Assembly (NCBI GenBank): GCA_027559495.1
Contig: JAMXSV010000028.1
Coordinates: 806,001 to 870,000 of the forward strand
Length of the DNA: 64,000 bases
DNA from: Aurifilum marmelostoma
Lineage: Eukaryota; Ascomycota; Sordariomycetes; Diaporthales; Cryphonectriaceae
Direction: 5' to 3'
How positions within the stretch are numbered: the stretch's first letter is position 1; the number at the start of each line of letters is the position of its first letter. The notes under the pieces were generated by a model, which saw only the letters and a program-made list of their open reading frames with translations, had not been told where the DNA came from and did not search any database. Below, in pieces: positions 22,871 to 35,022 of the stretch. A program made the position numbers and the translations under genes.

Positions 22871-25425
22871 CCTGGGCGGGTAGTAAGCGTAGGGTAGCGC
22901 TATAGCGGAGGGTGGCCCCTAATAATGAGATCGCTGCCAAGTATGGAAACTCTTTGTGACGATAGTCCTGCAATGATCTGCCCAGCCCTAGGGATGGAAT
23001 TATCGAGTACCTGTCACGCTAGCACCTCTGAACTAGCGATACATCCAACGCCCCTTTGGGTCCAGGGCCTTTCTCCCGTCTGCAGATCTGATGTGACGTG
23101 CCCTTTTCTTTTGGTTTTGTTTTTCCTTTTTGGAAAGATGGCTGCCGGGAGAGAGAGCGGGATGCAAGGGCGTTTGTTCATATGATGACAATGGGAGCAG
23201 TGTGGCTAATGAGACTCTTTTACAGCAAGCCAGCCAGCCAAGAAAAGAAAGAAAAGAAAAGAAGGTAAAGAAAAAAAGTACCAGGTGCTGACGGGACGAT
23301 GATGATGTCCAGACTGAGGTGATCTAAGTGTTGTTCAGTCTTGTTTGTGCCCGAATCATTCCCTCCGGGTAAAGGTCAACCCCAGGACCGACTCTCTCGA
23401 TAGGCGGACTGGCACAAAAAGCGGATCCGAGTACGAGAGTCCCTTCGGGCCGGGTCGAATGACTTCCTAGTTTGCGACGACGGAAGGGAGACGAAGGTCC
23501 TAACAAAGGCTCGCGGAATGGACAGCGATGATGATTGGCGGACTGCAGCTAGTTGCCAGCGCTGCTATGCCGGAGGGCCAGATGATGCTGTTCGCATGGG
23601 AGAAGAGCAAAAGGTCTGTCCTCAGTTGAGCGCGTCGCCGTCAGGGATGATAGCCCTAGTAGACCTGTGTACCGGTCGTCGACAGAAGGAGCAGACGGTC
23701 CAGCGTCCAGACCAGTCTGTCTTAAATCGTGGGTGACGTTGGGGTGAGAGCGGTGGTGGGTGGGTGGATGGACCGTCAAGGAGGGGTCGACGACGTTGTT
23801 GCGACGCTCGCTCATCTGACCTGGCAGATTGTGAGAGTGAAAAGACCAGCCCGCCCCGAAGTAACAGGACGGAACAACAAGCGTAGAATCCGGCGATAGA
23901 CCTTTCCTTGCAGCGAAGTGGGCGTGGCTCGTTTCCTTGTCACGCAAGCAGGTTGGTCAGGTTAAGCCGAGGCGATGAAAACGCAAATATGGCCAGATTC
24001 CAGCGCTGTGCTGTTCCTCAAAGTGGGCATAAGCCGCTTTGATTGTCAATGGTTGGGATCGTTTGATGAGGGATCCATCTGCAGCAGCGCTCTTTTTGTG
24101 ATGGCCTGCGCCTCGTCGCTGATTGCAGCAGAACAGGCAACCAATGCACAGGAAGAGGAAAGGGAGGGGATATCTCTCTGGCTGGTGCCGTGCCGCGAAG
24201 CGAAAGGATGGGGGGGTTGTCGGGGTGAACGGGCCACAGCTAATATCTTGCCCTGCTCAGGTGGATGGCTGGGCTGAGGTCGGTGTGAGATAAGATCGAT
24301 CTCAATACGGGAATTTCCTTGTTTCCTGTTGTCGGCACACCTGGTCTCAAGGTGGCAGCCCGTGTAATAGAATGTCGATCTCGAGATTATGAGGAGAAGA
24401 CAGCTTCGAAAAAAGGCACAAATACAAATGAGGGCCGGATCACTGTTGGTCCGCGCATGTATGGAGACCCTTCAGCCAGGGCGAGTAAAGAAGAACATAG
24501 CCCCTGAGAGAGAAGGCCCTTATAAATCACGCGAGAAACGACAAAAATTTGAGATCTATGGAAAGCGAACCAGCCAGCACATGTCCGGCCCTACAGCTCA
24601 GTTGAGTGATCTCTCTCTATATCAAGAGTAGTCTGGTCTTGTCCCGGTCGACTTGCATATGCGCACACAAGTGCTTGGCTCTGGACGGATTGTGCGAGAG
24701 CAAAAGATCCACCGGAGTTGTTTCAACTCCAGGTCGTTGCAGATAGAGAACCCTTTCTGAGACAATGGCAGCACGCCGTCGGGCTGTTGAATGTGTGCGG
24801 ATTCATTCGTCTATGCAGTGGCCGAACCACAAAGTTCATATGTTTCTATATGTAACCATTGCATTTCAAGGAAGGGCATTCTTTTCTGGTAACGAGGTAT
24901 GGAGCTGGGCAGGTAGACAGCCCAGGCGCGGTGGATTGATTGACGTTCAGGGGAAGCTGTGCCGTTTGGGTTGGAACATGGCAGCCAGGATGGGGTGGGA
25001 CTGAGGGGTGGATACAAGCCAGACACAGACACTGTCGCTTGTATCGAGTACCGGGTAGTGTGGTATTAGCTGCTACCACCCAAGTAGGTATGGAGTACTT
25101 ACCGATTCACCAAAAGAAGTCGGTCATATATTTTGAATTATACTCTTTCGCTTTTTCATTCCTTGGCCCACGACGTTCAATCTCGAGAAACTGTCACTTC
25201 CAGGAGTTGGGTCACATCTTCATGTTGCTGGGCGATTCGAGGCTTGTATGTACAAGGAATACGCGCCCTTTACTTAGGTCGCTCAGGTGTCCTGCCACGT
25301 CACAGTCTACGCAACACGGCAAGTCGAGCCGGAGAAAGTATCTCAATTATCGAAACATGACACCTGTTCACGAACTTTCCCTCACCTGGACACAATACAG
25401 TAAAGTCTCGCCGGGGTAAGGCCCC

Positions 25426-25449
25426 TTTTTTTTTTTTTTTTTTTTTTTT
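25426..25449. repeat. T24 homopolymer
   Basis: 24 consecutive T on the plus strand within the 4 kb gene-free interval. Its length may be unreliable in the assembly. Confidence 0.9.
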
Positions 25450-26761
25450 ATACTTTCGTCGAGAAATCCCCTTACAAAGAGAAACAAAGGGTTGTCCGTA
25501 CGATCAATCATTCTGTACTTCTTCATCGGAAACACACAAGTCCCTCGAGATTCATTCATTCGGCCTTTCATGCTCAGGCGGGCTGTCGGGCCCAGTGCGG
25601 ACTCCAGGGAAGGGCACTCCCCAAAGCCCGATGCCCAAACAGGTCTAGATCAGGTACGAGAAGGCAATCTGAAACGCGGCACTGTCCTGCTGCTGCTCGC
25701 GAGATCGGGCAGTAGTAGCAAACCCACACCCAGGAGCCCAAGGCCCAGGGCCCCCCGCCGCCGCCGGCGCGACGCCAGGCACTTAACTGACTGACTGGCA
25801 TGCTGTCAGGGTCAACGGTCCAAAAATAGAAGACGGCACGCACGGCTTTTGACCAAAGGCACTGTTCCTGGTGGTACCATTTGATGATGACGTCCACTTT
25901 TTTTCTTTTTTTCCCCTCTCTTTGTCTCCCCCTTCTCTTTTTATGTGGTTCTCCTTGCCAGCGTGGCATGCTGCACGCAATCTGGACACCCCGTTCCTAA
26001 TCCAGGGCGACACACACAGACCAAGTCCTGGAGGAGGACGAGGAGGAGGCCTGTCGCTAATGGCCATAATGCTTTCAAGAGTGAGTAGCATGCTCATACA
26101 GTATATCATACGCGTTGTATAGGGCTTGACAAGCCATGATTGCCCCTAAAGACGGCAACGATCAACATGTCAGACACGATCCACGACCTCGTGTGAACAA
26201 GGGGGGGGGAGGGAGGAGACAGAAGAAGAAGTAGAAGGAAAGGGTACGTGTTACATCCCCTGCGATCCGTAAAAGTATATTTTCTGCTCATCAAAGCTGT
26301 TGGACATGAAGGACGACATTGTATTCAGAGACGAGAAATGCAGCTCCGTCATCTTCCTTTTGCCTTGGCCCAGGCTTGCATCACGAAAGTGCCTGCGTTG
26401 ATCATCATAAGTGATACATCACATAAATCAAAATAGATCGACAGTGTTTTCTGCATGTGCTGTCGACTTGTTCGGTCCACAACAACCACTTCATTGTGTT
26501 ATTTCGGCGTGGTTGGGTTAGATTTGAGATGACAAACCAAGGTTTGATGGAAAAGTCAAAACTACAGAGTCGAGATTCCAGCGCCTCGGGCCCCCCGAAC
26601 CGCCTGTACGTTTAGTGGGCCAGGCGCGCACGCCGTTCCCGCGTCCTGCTGACATAAGCTTCCCTCCCAGTTTTCGACGACAGCCTCCCACTAAACTGGT
26701 CATCACCCTGTCCCTTCCCCCACTGGCGGATTCTTCCCCACAGATTCCCAGTTCATCAACA

Positions 26762-26784
26762 ACACACACAAACACACACACACA
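26762..26784. repeat. CA microsatellite in the BET2 leader
   Basis: An imperfect (CA)n run interrupted by AA, about 60-85 bases before the BET2 ATG. Confidence 0.85.
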
Positions 26785-26845
26785 GAAATACACAAATCAG
26801 ACACACATCAGACCACCATCCCTCCCACCATACCAACACATAGCA

Positions 26846-27937
26846 ATGCCGACGACACAGCTGGGCGACCTGCCAGATGAGCTCCAGCTGGCCACTGCAA
26901 ACCACGTTAAATACGTCCAGAGCCTGGACACGCGCAAGGACGAATATGACTATTGGCTCACCGAGCACCTGCGCCTGAATGGCGTCTACTGGGGTCTCGT
27001 GGCCCTGCACCTGCTCGGACACCCCGATGCCCTGCCGCGCAGCGAGACGATAGATTTTGTCCTGTCCTGCCAGCACGATAGCGGCGGGTTTGGAGCCGCC
27101 CCCGGTCACGATGCGCACATGCTCTACACGGTCAGTGCCGTGCAGATCCTGGCCATGGTCGATGCGTTTGACGAGCTGGAGAAGAGGGGCAAGGGCAAGG
27201 CCAAGGTGGGCGAGTGTAAGTGCCCTCAGTCATTGTCATCGCGATCGTCTAGTAGGTCGCAGGTGGTCTTCTCTCCCAAGTGCGTGTGCTGACTCTGTCG
27301 ACGGCACAAAGTCATCGCCGCCCTGCAGAACAGGGCGACGGGCACCTTCGCCGGTGATGAGTGGGGCGAGGAAGACACGCGCTTCCTCTACGGCGCTCTC
27401 AACGCCTTGTCTCTGCTTGGCCTTCTTGACCTCGTCGATGTCCCCAAGGCCGTCGATCACATCGTCGCCTGCGCCAACTTTGACGGCGGCTATGGTGTCA
27501 GCCCGGGTGCGGAGTCGCACTCGGGCCAGATCTTCACCTGCGTCGCCGCGCTGGCCATCGCCGGCCGGCTCGACCTCGTCGACGTCGACAAGCTCGGCCA
27601 GTGGCTCAGCGAGAGGCAGACCCCCGGTGGAGGGCTCAACGGCCGCCCCGAGAAGACCGAGGACGTGTGTTATAGCTGGTGGGTGCTGAGCAGCCTGCAG
27701 ATCATCGGCCGGGCACACTGGATCGACCGGGACGCGCTGATCAAGTTCATCCTGCGGTCCCAGGACACCCAGGGTGGTGGGATTGCAGATCGTCCAGGTG
27801 ATATGGTGGATGTGTGGCATACCTGCTTTGGCATGACAGGGCTGAGCCTTCTGGGATACCCTGGCACCCAGCCAGTGGATCCTGTGTATTGCATGCCCAA
27901 GGCGACCATTGAGAGGGTGCTGGGGAAGTTATGGTAA
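26846..27937 (+). CDS. BET2: Rab geranylgeranyltransferase (GGTase II) beta subunit
   Basis: Two exons, 26846-27215 and 27312-27937, joined in phase 1 (donor GTAAGT, acceptor AAAG), giving 331 residues, normal for Bet2. With the alpha subunit (Bet4) it attaches geranylgeranyl groups to C-terminal cysteines of Rab GTPases presented by the escort protein. Prenyltransferase beta repeats with the Gly-Gly-Phe/Tyr/Gly signature are visible (DSGGFGAAPG, FDGGYGVSPG, PGGGLNGRP, QGGGIADRPG). Zinc ligands appear as Asp and Cys in EDVCYSWW and His in DVWHTCFG. The open frame extends upstream of 26846 without an earlier plausible start. Confidence 0.95.
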
Positions 27938-30040
27938 AGGGGAGCGTGCATTAATACGCGCGCGCGCACACACACACCACACAATCCTTCATATCATCTA
28001 GGATGGGTCCTTCTCTCAGACCAATCCGCTTGTTGATTGAATGGCACAGTGTCCTCTCAGACTTTGTCATCCTACTCGCACAAGTCATGCAACCACTCTC
28101 TGAACCAGCTTACAGCTGCGTTCTTTCCCCGCATCATCGCGTCCCTCTCACCAGGTCTCTCCTCATCACCACAACTTAAACAAGCGTGCGTGACCATGCT
28201 GGGAAATCACCGACAGTTCAGTGGCAACCTCAAGCTTGCGGAACATATGGGTTTTCAACACCGCTGTATGTACTGAGTCCTATCGAATAACGCCGTCCTT
28301 CGTCGGCCTCCAAGGCTCATCCCAGCCTTAGTCATGAGGACAGCGCTGGAGAGAAGAGAAAAGAGATGACACTTGCACTTTCCCAGGAAAGGACCGACCT
28401 GGCTCTCTAATCTTGCGAATTTCTTTGGCTAGCATCTGTGCAAAAGTCTCAGAGATCATGGTGATTCTTCCTGTCAACATATCCCCTGACCATCTTGTCA
28501 ACTGCGAATTCAAAAAACCCCGCCCCAGCAGTCCTTGAGAGGCTCCAAGCGAATGACTTGCCCCAGGTTATCCAGGTCTATACCACTGACACGGCAACTT
28601 CTCTCCCCTCAGAATTCTGGTACAAACACTGTCACATCAGCCTCGCATGCCAGACAATTGGCAAGAAACGCACACTGAGCCACTCCCAGCCGAACGTATT
28701 ATGGACGAGCATGATGGCGAGTTGCTTGTTGTCACCCGTGATGTAGGCCTGATCACCGGCCAGCGTGCCGAGGGAGGCGGTTGAGTCCACTTGAAAGCAG
28801 AGGAGTAGCAGTAGTGGTTCTTCATCGTCTCAGCCATGGTGCTTGGGGCCTCAGTAGAGGAAAATTTAGGAAAGTCGAATATGGATTGCATTTGTTTTTG
28901 TGTCCGGAGCGATGCAGGCCGTCCAGCACGGAGGGGCTTTATAACAGTCTCGTAGGGCCACGTCTCGCAGTGACGCCATGACCCCCTCAATCCGAGTGCT
29001 ATTGGCAACATCAAAGAGATCACAACGTCATCTTAATCTGAGACTGGAATAAATCAAAGTTCATTCTCCTCATTGTTCTCTATGAAGGGATATGCCTCGA
29101 CACCTAAAAGCACAGGAAATCCGCAATCCCAGGTTTTGCGGCGCATCACAATGAGATGCTGATCCGCAAATAGGGCTGATAGCACCTACCAACGGCCTAG
29201 ATGAGCATCATCGCCGTTACCGACTTCCAAGCCTCGTTTCGCACGAAAGAATTACGGTCTTCAGTCTTGTAGAGTGAAACACTGCGGACTCTTTGATGGT
29301 GAAAGAGAAGGAGGTAAAAAGGAGGGGGGGGCATGGGACAAGCAGACAGTGGCCATATCCCAAAAGTGAGATGGGCATGCGCAAGTGATGCTGCCCTTGG
29401 TGGTGACACTTGAAAATTGCCCAGGTAACAAGGTCAAATGAGGATTTTTTGTCTACACCGTTAGTCTTCTCCAGCTTGCAGCTAACTACATTATCATGTT
29501 CCCCTTGAGAAGTTTGGTTCAACCGTGATTACATTATATATTCTGCAACCAAGCCAAGCGCTGCACGGCAGCCATCTGCCACTTGTCGCGACGGTGCTCT
29601 CGACCACCTCACGTAGAGCCAGGACATACACAACCAGGAAATAATAAATATTTTCTGCTTCTATTTCACACCAGTTCTTCTCCATCCAACCAAGGCATCC
29701 CACTTCAGGTGACCCATTGTTTTCTTGATGCAAAATTAGTTCCCCCTTTCCCTTTCCCCAAAAATACATATTAGCAGTCCTTAAGAACTGCAGACACAAT
29801 TCTTTATGTGCTTCCCGAAATCCCCTGTATGATGAGGATTGATATTATAATTTCATCAGGCATGCTCCTTAAACGCCACGACACCGTAAAAATGAAGACC
29901 ACAAAATTTAACCCTCCCACCAGAAGAAATCTCATGATGACGTCGAAAACCGTCCAAATTTAACCCATAAAGGTTTCCAAATAGAATAGAAAGAGGGCCA
30001 ACAAGGGAACTTGGCTGCTTCATCTTCGGGCCTTTCAGGC
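27938..30040. other. Convergent interval, 2.1 kb
   Basis: This is the 3' flank of BET2 (+) and of the cupredoxin-like gene (-). It begins with a GC then CA microsatellite at 27956-27977. Frames at 28637-29023 and 29217-29799 (minus) overlap others and have no recognisable motif. No RNA gene was seen. Confidence 0.5.
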
Positions 30041-31881
30041 TCATAATGGTTTGCTCGGCCGGTAGGTTCCCTCGTTGTTCTGGGCCCAGCTGAACGTGCC
30101 AGTAGGATTGCTATACTGCGGGAGAGGCGAACTTCCTGGGTTCAGTGATGTGGGTAGTTCGATCGGCGCATTGCTCTGTTGATGTTCCTGTGGTGGTGCT
30201 GACGGTTGCTGGGACTGTGTCTGGTACTGCGATGTCGCCTGTGGCGCGGCGCTGTAAAACGAAGAAAGAGTCAGCCATTTCTCTATCCAGTCAGACACAA
30301 TATAGCGCTGGGGGTAATTCAGACTTACAATAGCCCAGCCTGCATCGCGTGATGACCACCGCCAACACCGTCCATACCAAGCTGCGGCGCGCTTCCGTAT
30401 TGCTGCTGGTACAAACTCTGCGAGTACTCGCTCATAGGCGGAGGGCTCCCCGTGCTGACAGGATAGCCAATGCCGCCGCCGTGCTGACCCATGTGCATCT
30501 GCTGCTGATACGGATCCACAGAGGGTGCCGTCGAGTACCCTGCCGATGTGAAGGTATCCTGCCCGGGACTCCTGGGCCCAGCGGGTCCGCCGTACTTGGC
30601 CTCCCGCATGGGCCCGCCGCCAAGGTAAGGGTCGATCATGCTACCGCCGCCGTTGCTCCCTGCGCCGCTACCCCAAGCCCTATTCACCCCGCTCCTCCGG
30701 CCAAAGAGGTAAATCAGCGCTGCTGCCAAGACGACGACCGCGGCTGCGCCGATGGAGATACCCGCGATCGCGCCGCCCGAGAGGCTCTTATGCCCAGCCC
30801 CCGAAGAGCTAGAGCTGGAAGACGTGCCCGTGGCGGTGGCAGAAGATGCGGTCGAGTCGGCGGTTTCGCTTGGGAAGGCTTCGCCTGGGGTCATCTGGTA
30901 GGTGGCGTTCTCGGCGTATTCGTACTGCATCTCGTAGGTCTCATTCACGCTGGGATTGATGACGCCGATCATGTGGTAATTGACACAAGATCCTGAGGCG
31001 GCGCAATAGAAGAAGATGGGCTCGGTGTCGTTGACCCTGATTTGGAATGTTGGGCCCTGTGGAGAGAGGCGTGTGAGTGTTGGAAGTCTGCCATGCATGA
31101 AAAGGGGGTAGTAAAATGAGAGTGTTTTCCCCATCAGATGAAGACGTTCCATTTTCAGACAAATTTTGGTCATGTAGATGTGAAAAATGATTGAGTCTTC
31201 CAACAATTCTCCAGCTCAAAAGCAAGATCCTCTGACTAAGCAAGCAATGTTGTGTGTGACTCTCGAGGTGGAAGACATCCTCATTCTTACCAGCCACCTG
31301 AACGTACAAGCAAAATCACATGGGACACTTACATCATTCGAAGTCGTGGCGACGTCCACCTCACCTGACGAGAAGCCGACGAGGTTCGGGCCAGTATCCT
31401 CATATGGTATGCAGGGCTGCCCAAAAGCTGATCTGACAACCCAATGACCAGTCGGATAGAATCTCCATTCTGAGTAGAGAATCATTAGTCTCTCGAGCGT
31501 AATCCCAGGCATGAAAGACAGAAAAGATTATGTAGGACGCAGGGTGGGCTTTTTCTTACCAATGATATCCCCGACTGAGGCATTCGTCGTTGTAGGCTCG
31601 AACTTGAATCCGTTCTACGAGAGCATCAGATTCTTGAAAGATGGAACAAGCATCAATGACGCCCAAGGGAGGAAGACAAAACATACCGCCCCAACCGCGA
31701 TGGTATGTGTTGTGATGGCTGAAGACGTCGTCGAGCTGGACCCGGCGGACGAGGTGGTGGTTGCCGAAGCGGTGGCCGCAGCAACGCTGCTGGAGTCACT
31801 TGTGCTAGGCATGACAGTGGTGGCGGCAGTCCCAACTGCCAGTGCAGCCACCCCCAATTGTATTGACGACAGAAATATCAT
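30041..31881 (-). CDS. Extracellular Ser-rich cupredoxin-like protein with one TM segment
   Basis: Five exons: 31881-31687, 31614-31560, 31469-31333, 31056-30329 and 30251-30041. All phases agree, giving 441 residues. Order: signal peptide (MIFLSSIQLGVAALAVG); Ser/Thr-rich segment; a cupredoxin-like beta domain (TIAVGANGFKFEP, VGDIIEWRFYPTGHWVVRS, NDTEPIFFYCAASGSCVNYHM); a second Ser/Thr stretch; one transmembrane helix near residues 250-280; then a Gly/Gln/Pro-rich cytoplasmic tail. The His in GHWVV and the Cys/His/Met of the FYC...HM segment resemble copper-site positions, but I cannot tell whether metal is bound. This matches the fungal 'extracellular serine-rich protein' group, likely at the plasma membrane and wall. 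The last intron (donor TT|GTAAGT) is easily missed because the frame stops at once after it. Confidence 0.85.
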
Positions 31882-34800
31882 GATGTTTCTGTGTGTTGGT
31901 GTGCGTGTGTGTGCTTCCCCTCGAAGTCACAATACGAAAGAAAATCAACGAGCTTCCACACGATCACACCCGTTATCTGTCGGTGAGAGTCGAGGTCGAT
32001 CCCCTCGCAAAAGAAGAAGGGGATAGGAGGCGACAGACACGGTCAAATGAGGACGGAGAAGGAGGACGAGCAACTGACCGACCGACAAACAGGCATACAG
32101 GTGACAAAAAGAAGAAAAAGGAAAGCAAGAATAAAATGGCACAACAGGAGGGAAAAGACCACAAGCCAGGGAGGAGGTAGGTGTACCAAAGAAGCGAATC
32201 TCCGAGTGAAAGGAACGCTAGTAAAGAAGAGGACCCATATGGAAGGGAAAATAGCAACAACATAGCAGCAAGATGCAGACCAGAATGGGGCAGGGCTGAG
32301 TGAGGGGAGAGAGGGTCCTCCATGGGCCCGTCGGTCTACCCTTGAGAGCAAAGAGCGGCGGCACCAACATTCTGCGAGATTGTAGAGCCACTTATGGCCA
32401 AGCCTTTTGGCTGTTGGTTGGTACGCGAGCATACAGGCCATGTCGGCCGATATCCCCTCGAGGCAACCACCCCTGCCAGCATATTCTGGGAGGAAGAGGA
32501 GTAGTAGTAGTAGTATATGGAGAATGGCACAAGCGAGGTGGTGGTGGTCTGGTGATAGCGTCCTAGCCGGGTCTGGACAAGTTTCCCATGATATTTCCAA
32601 CACAACAGCGCAGATCACTCCTTGGTCCGACCCTGTGCAGCGTGAGGAATGTTGTGCGTGCCAGAGCACCAGCAGCCGAAGTTTGGGGGGGGGGGTCAGC
32701 TCTTCTCCCCCTCACAGCCTGGCGAGCCTCGAGGGTGGGTTCTCTCCACAAAATGAGGAGGGCTGATGATTTCCTAGAGGCTCGCGCGGACAGGGTGAGC
32801 TCTGTTAGTGACTGTGTTGCGGGTCCCTGTGCCGCAGTGCATGCATGCTACGTAGCAACCAACACCTCTGGTCCGACTTTGCTATAGATAGTACTTAGTA
32901 TTTGTTTGTACTTTTACAGCAGGCTGGGAAAGAGGAAAAAGGAAAGAAAGCGCGTACCTTGAATGCGAATGAATAGTCTTCCCCCTCCTTGGCAGTACGT
33001 CTGTGTCTGGAGGCATTGGGCACGGCGCTCGAAGAATTCCAAAAAGTGTCCTCTCACTTACTAAGTACATACCTAGATGAGCTCAAGAATCCGAAGGGCT
33101 GAGATAGAAGCACGAGAAGAGTCGAGCCAGGCCGCTTCGACCCAGCAGATTGGGTAGCATTGTAATCGAGCCCCACTGGGCTGAAGAGTGAAAGACCGCG
33201 CTTGCTCGTTTTGCGGCGCAGCACCACCACCATCACCACACCAGAGGGAATGGTGAACAAGAGCACCCTGGTCCCACAGTAGAAGGGGACTGGGAACCAG
33301 ATCATCGAGGTGATCATCCATAAAGCGGGATGCGTCTGGCTCTCGGATCTACGGTCAGTAACGGCAGAACATCTTATTTTCTCCGGCCCTGCCACAGAAA
33401 CAAACAAGAGCTCGCGATCCTTGCCCAGCATGGCCATCCACATCGCTTCCCTGCTCTATCGGCGAAGACTCGGTTGAGAGGTAGACAGGTCGTTGGAGCG
33501 GGAAAAGCCTGGTGTCCAGAGAAGGATAGAGGATGAACGAGAAGGAAAATGACCAGGAATTCAGCGATTGTCAGCGGCATCCAACGTCAGTCAGAAGCAC
33601 ATTCGGCGTGGTAATCAGATTCTGGTCCTCTTTACTGCTGTACCAGAAGCAGGCAGCCTTGGGGAGGTGAAGTTGGAGACAGAAGAGGAAAAGGTACCGG
33701 CCCAAGCGTTGCGGGAGGATCTGACAGGATTTCACCGCTGGGTCGATCAATGAACAGAGAGCTGCCTAATGGGGCGCTCGTCCCCACTCCCTTCCAAGAA
33801 GCAGAAAGGAATTTTTGAAAGGAAAAAAAAAAAAACAAGATTGCATATACTATACACGCAGATATTCATACACAGGACGGGAAATGATGAAAATTCACAT
33901 GCAGGTCAAGAGACGATCAGATGCTGCACAGAAGTCAAGATTTTTGGGAGGTAATCAAAGGGGGATCGTAGTCAGAGCGAGCTCGAGGACCTGCCGTGAT
34001 GATGATTACAGTAGGTCCAACACTGACAGACCGATCCTTCCAAAGTCGAATCATGACATACATACATGATGGGGCGGAAAGAGCAAGGGCGGGCGGTACA
34101 GTAGGTGGGAAGGGGAAGGGGCCAAAGGAACCCTAGGAGTCGGCTAGTCTGCAGTACGACCAGGGTTCATTTAAATTCCGTAGGGGAAGGAACTCTCCGG
34201 AGCACCTTCATCTCAACGTATCCCATCCAAACGCGCACCTCCCCTCCAGACCGTCGCCAAGGTGCACTACTTGTGCCAGAGGATGATGAACTTCTGGATC
34301 AGCTGCTCAGCATGCATGCGCCATGGCAAACCAGCCTCATCGAATTCGCCATCCATATACTACTGTCTTCCGCCTCCTGCCCTCCTGAGCTAGGCGTCTC
34401 ACCGCTGTTCTCCTCGGGACTTGGTATCTCTCGAGAGAAGAGGTGGAATAGATCAGATAAAGAAAGAATATCGAGGAGGCATAGTTCTGGAGATTGCGCT
34501 TACTGTGCTCTGCTGACAGCACACCTAGAGCTTACCAAATAAGTGAGACACTCCCAGTCGGTTGCTCGTGTGGGTGTCGTCGGAAGAGGCTGCAGCCGGT
34601 CAGATGGCCTCTAAAAGAGAGATGACACCCACGAGTATTCGATGCAGTGTGACGCCGCACAGAATGGCATCTTATCAGCACGTTGGCTTTGCCTCTTTTG
34701 TGGTTTAATATCGACAGGGCTGCAGGGTTTGTGAGATACCCGGTACAATTCACCGTCCGGTGTCTGCTTGCAGCACCCAAACTAACCCGCTCACCATTTT

Positions 34801-35022
34801 CTTGGAACACGCAGCAAGGGTATAATTTGCCCAGAAGATCCAAAAGCAGTGAATAGCACACCATGTAGCAGGAAAATCGAAATGATGAAAGGGAGTGTCA
34901 AAATAAAAACGCAAATGTTTCAAGCCGCGCTGTGCTATGCTTTCGAAATCCCAGTGCCGTCCATGACCTCCATTGCCCTCCTGCAATTTTCCACCTCCAT
35001 TTGTCCAACCATGTCTCAAGAA
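31882..35022. other. Intergenic, 3.1 kb
   Basis: This is the promoter side of the cupredoxin-like gene and the 3' side of ALG6. A 208-codon minus-strand frame (32043-32669) is a by-product of CT-rich leader sequence and lacks any domain. No RNA gene or transposon was seen. Confidence 0.5.

Larger units (their letters stand above)
22871..26845. other. Gene-free interval, 4 kb
   Basis: This is a divergent interval between the RhoGAP gene (-) and BET2 (+). I found no family-like reading frame. The longest frame (23549-23947, minus) has no recognisable features. A T24 homopolymer is at 25426-25449 and a CA repeat at 26762-26784. A long spliced leader of the RhoGAP gene or a non-coding RNA could lie here; I cannot show either. 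Confidence 0.5.

Noticed and set aside
22481..22905. Plus-strand frames rich in Leu, Val, Gly or Trp/Cys
   Set aside because: They are produced by the CTG/GTG repeat strand opposite the Gln/His tract of the RhoGAP gene.
32043..32669. 208-codon minus-strand hydrophobic open frame
   Set aside because: It is translation of CT-rich upstream sequence of the cupredoxin-like gene. It has no domain, no splice continuity and irregular composition.
34105..34542. 145-codon plus-strand open frame
   Set aside because: It has no motif, signal or membrane segment and is overlapped by an antisense frame; taken as chance.
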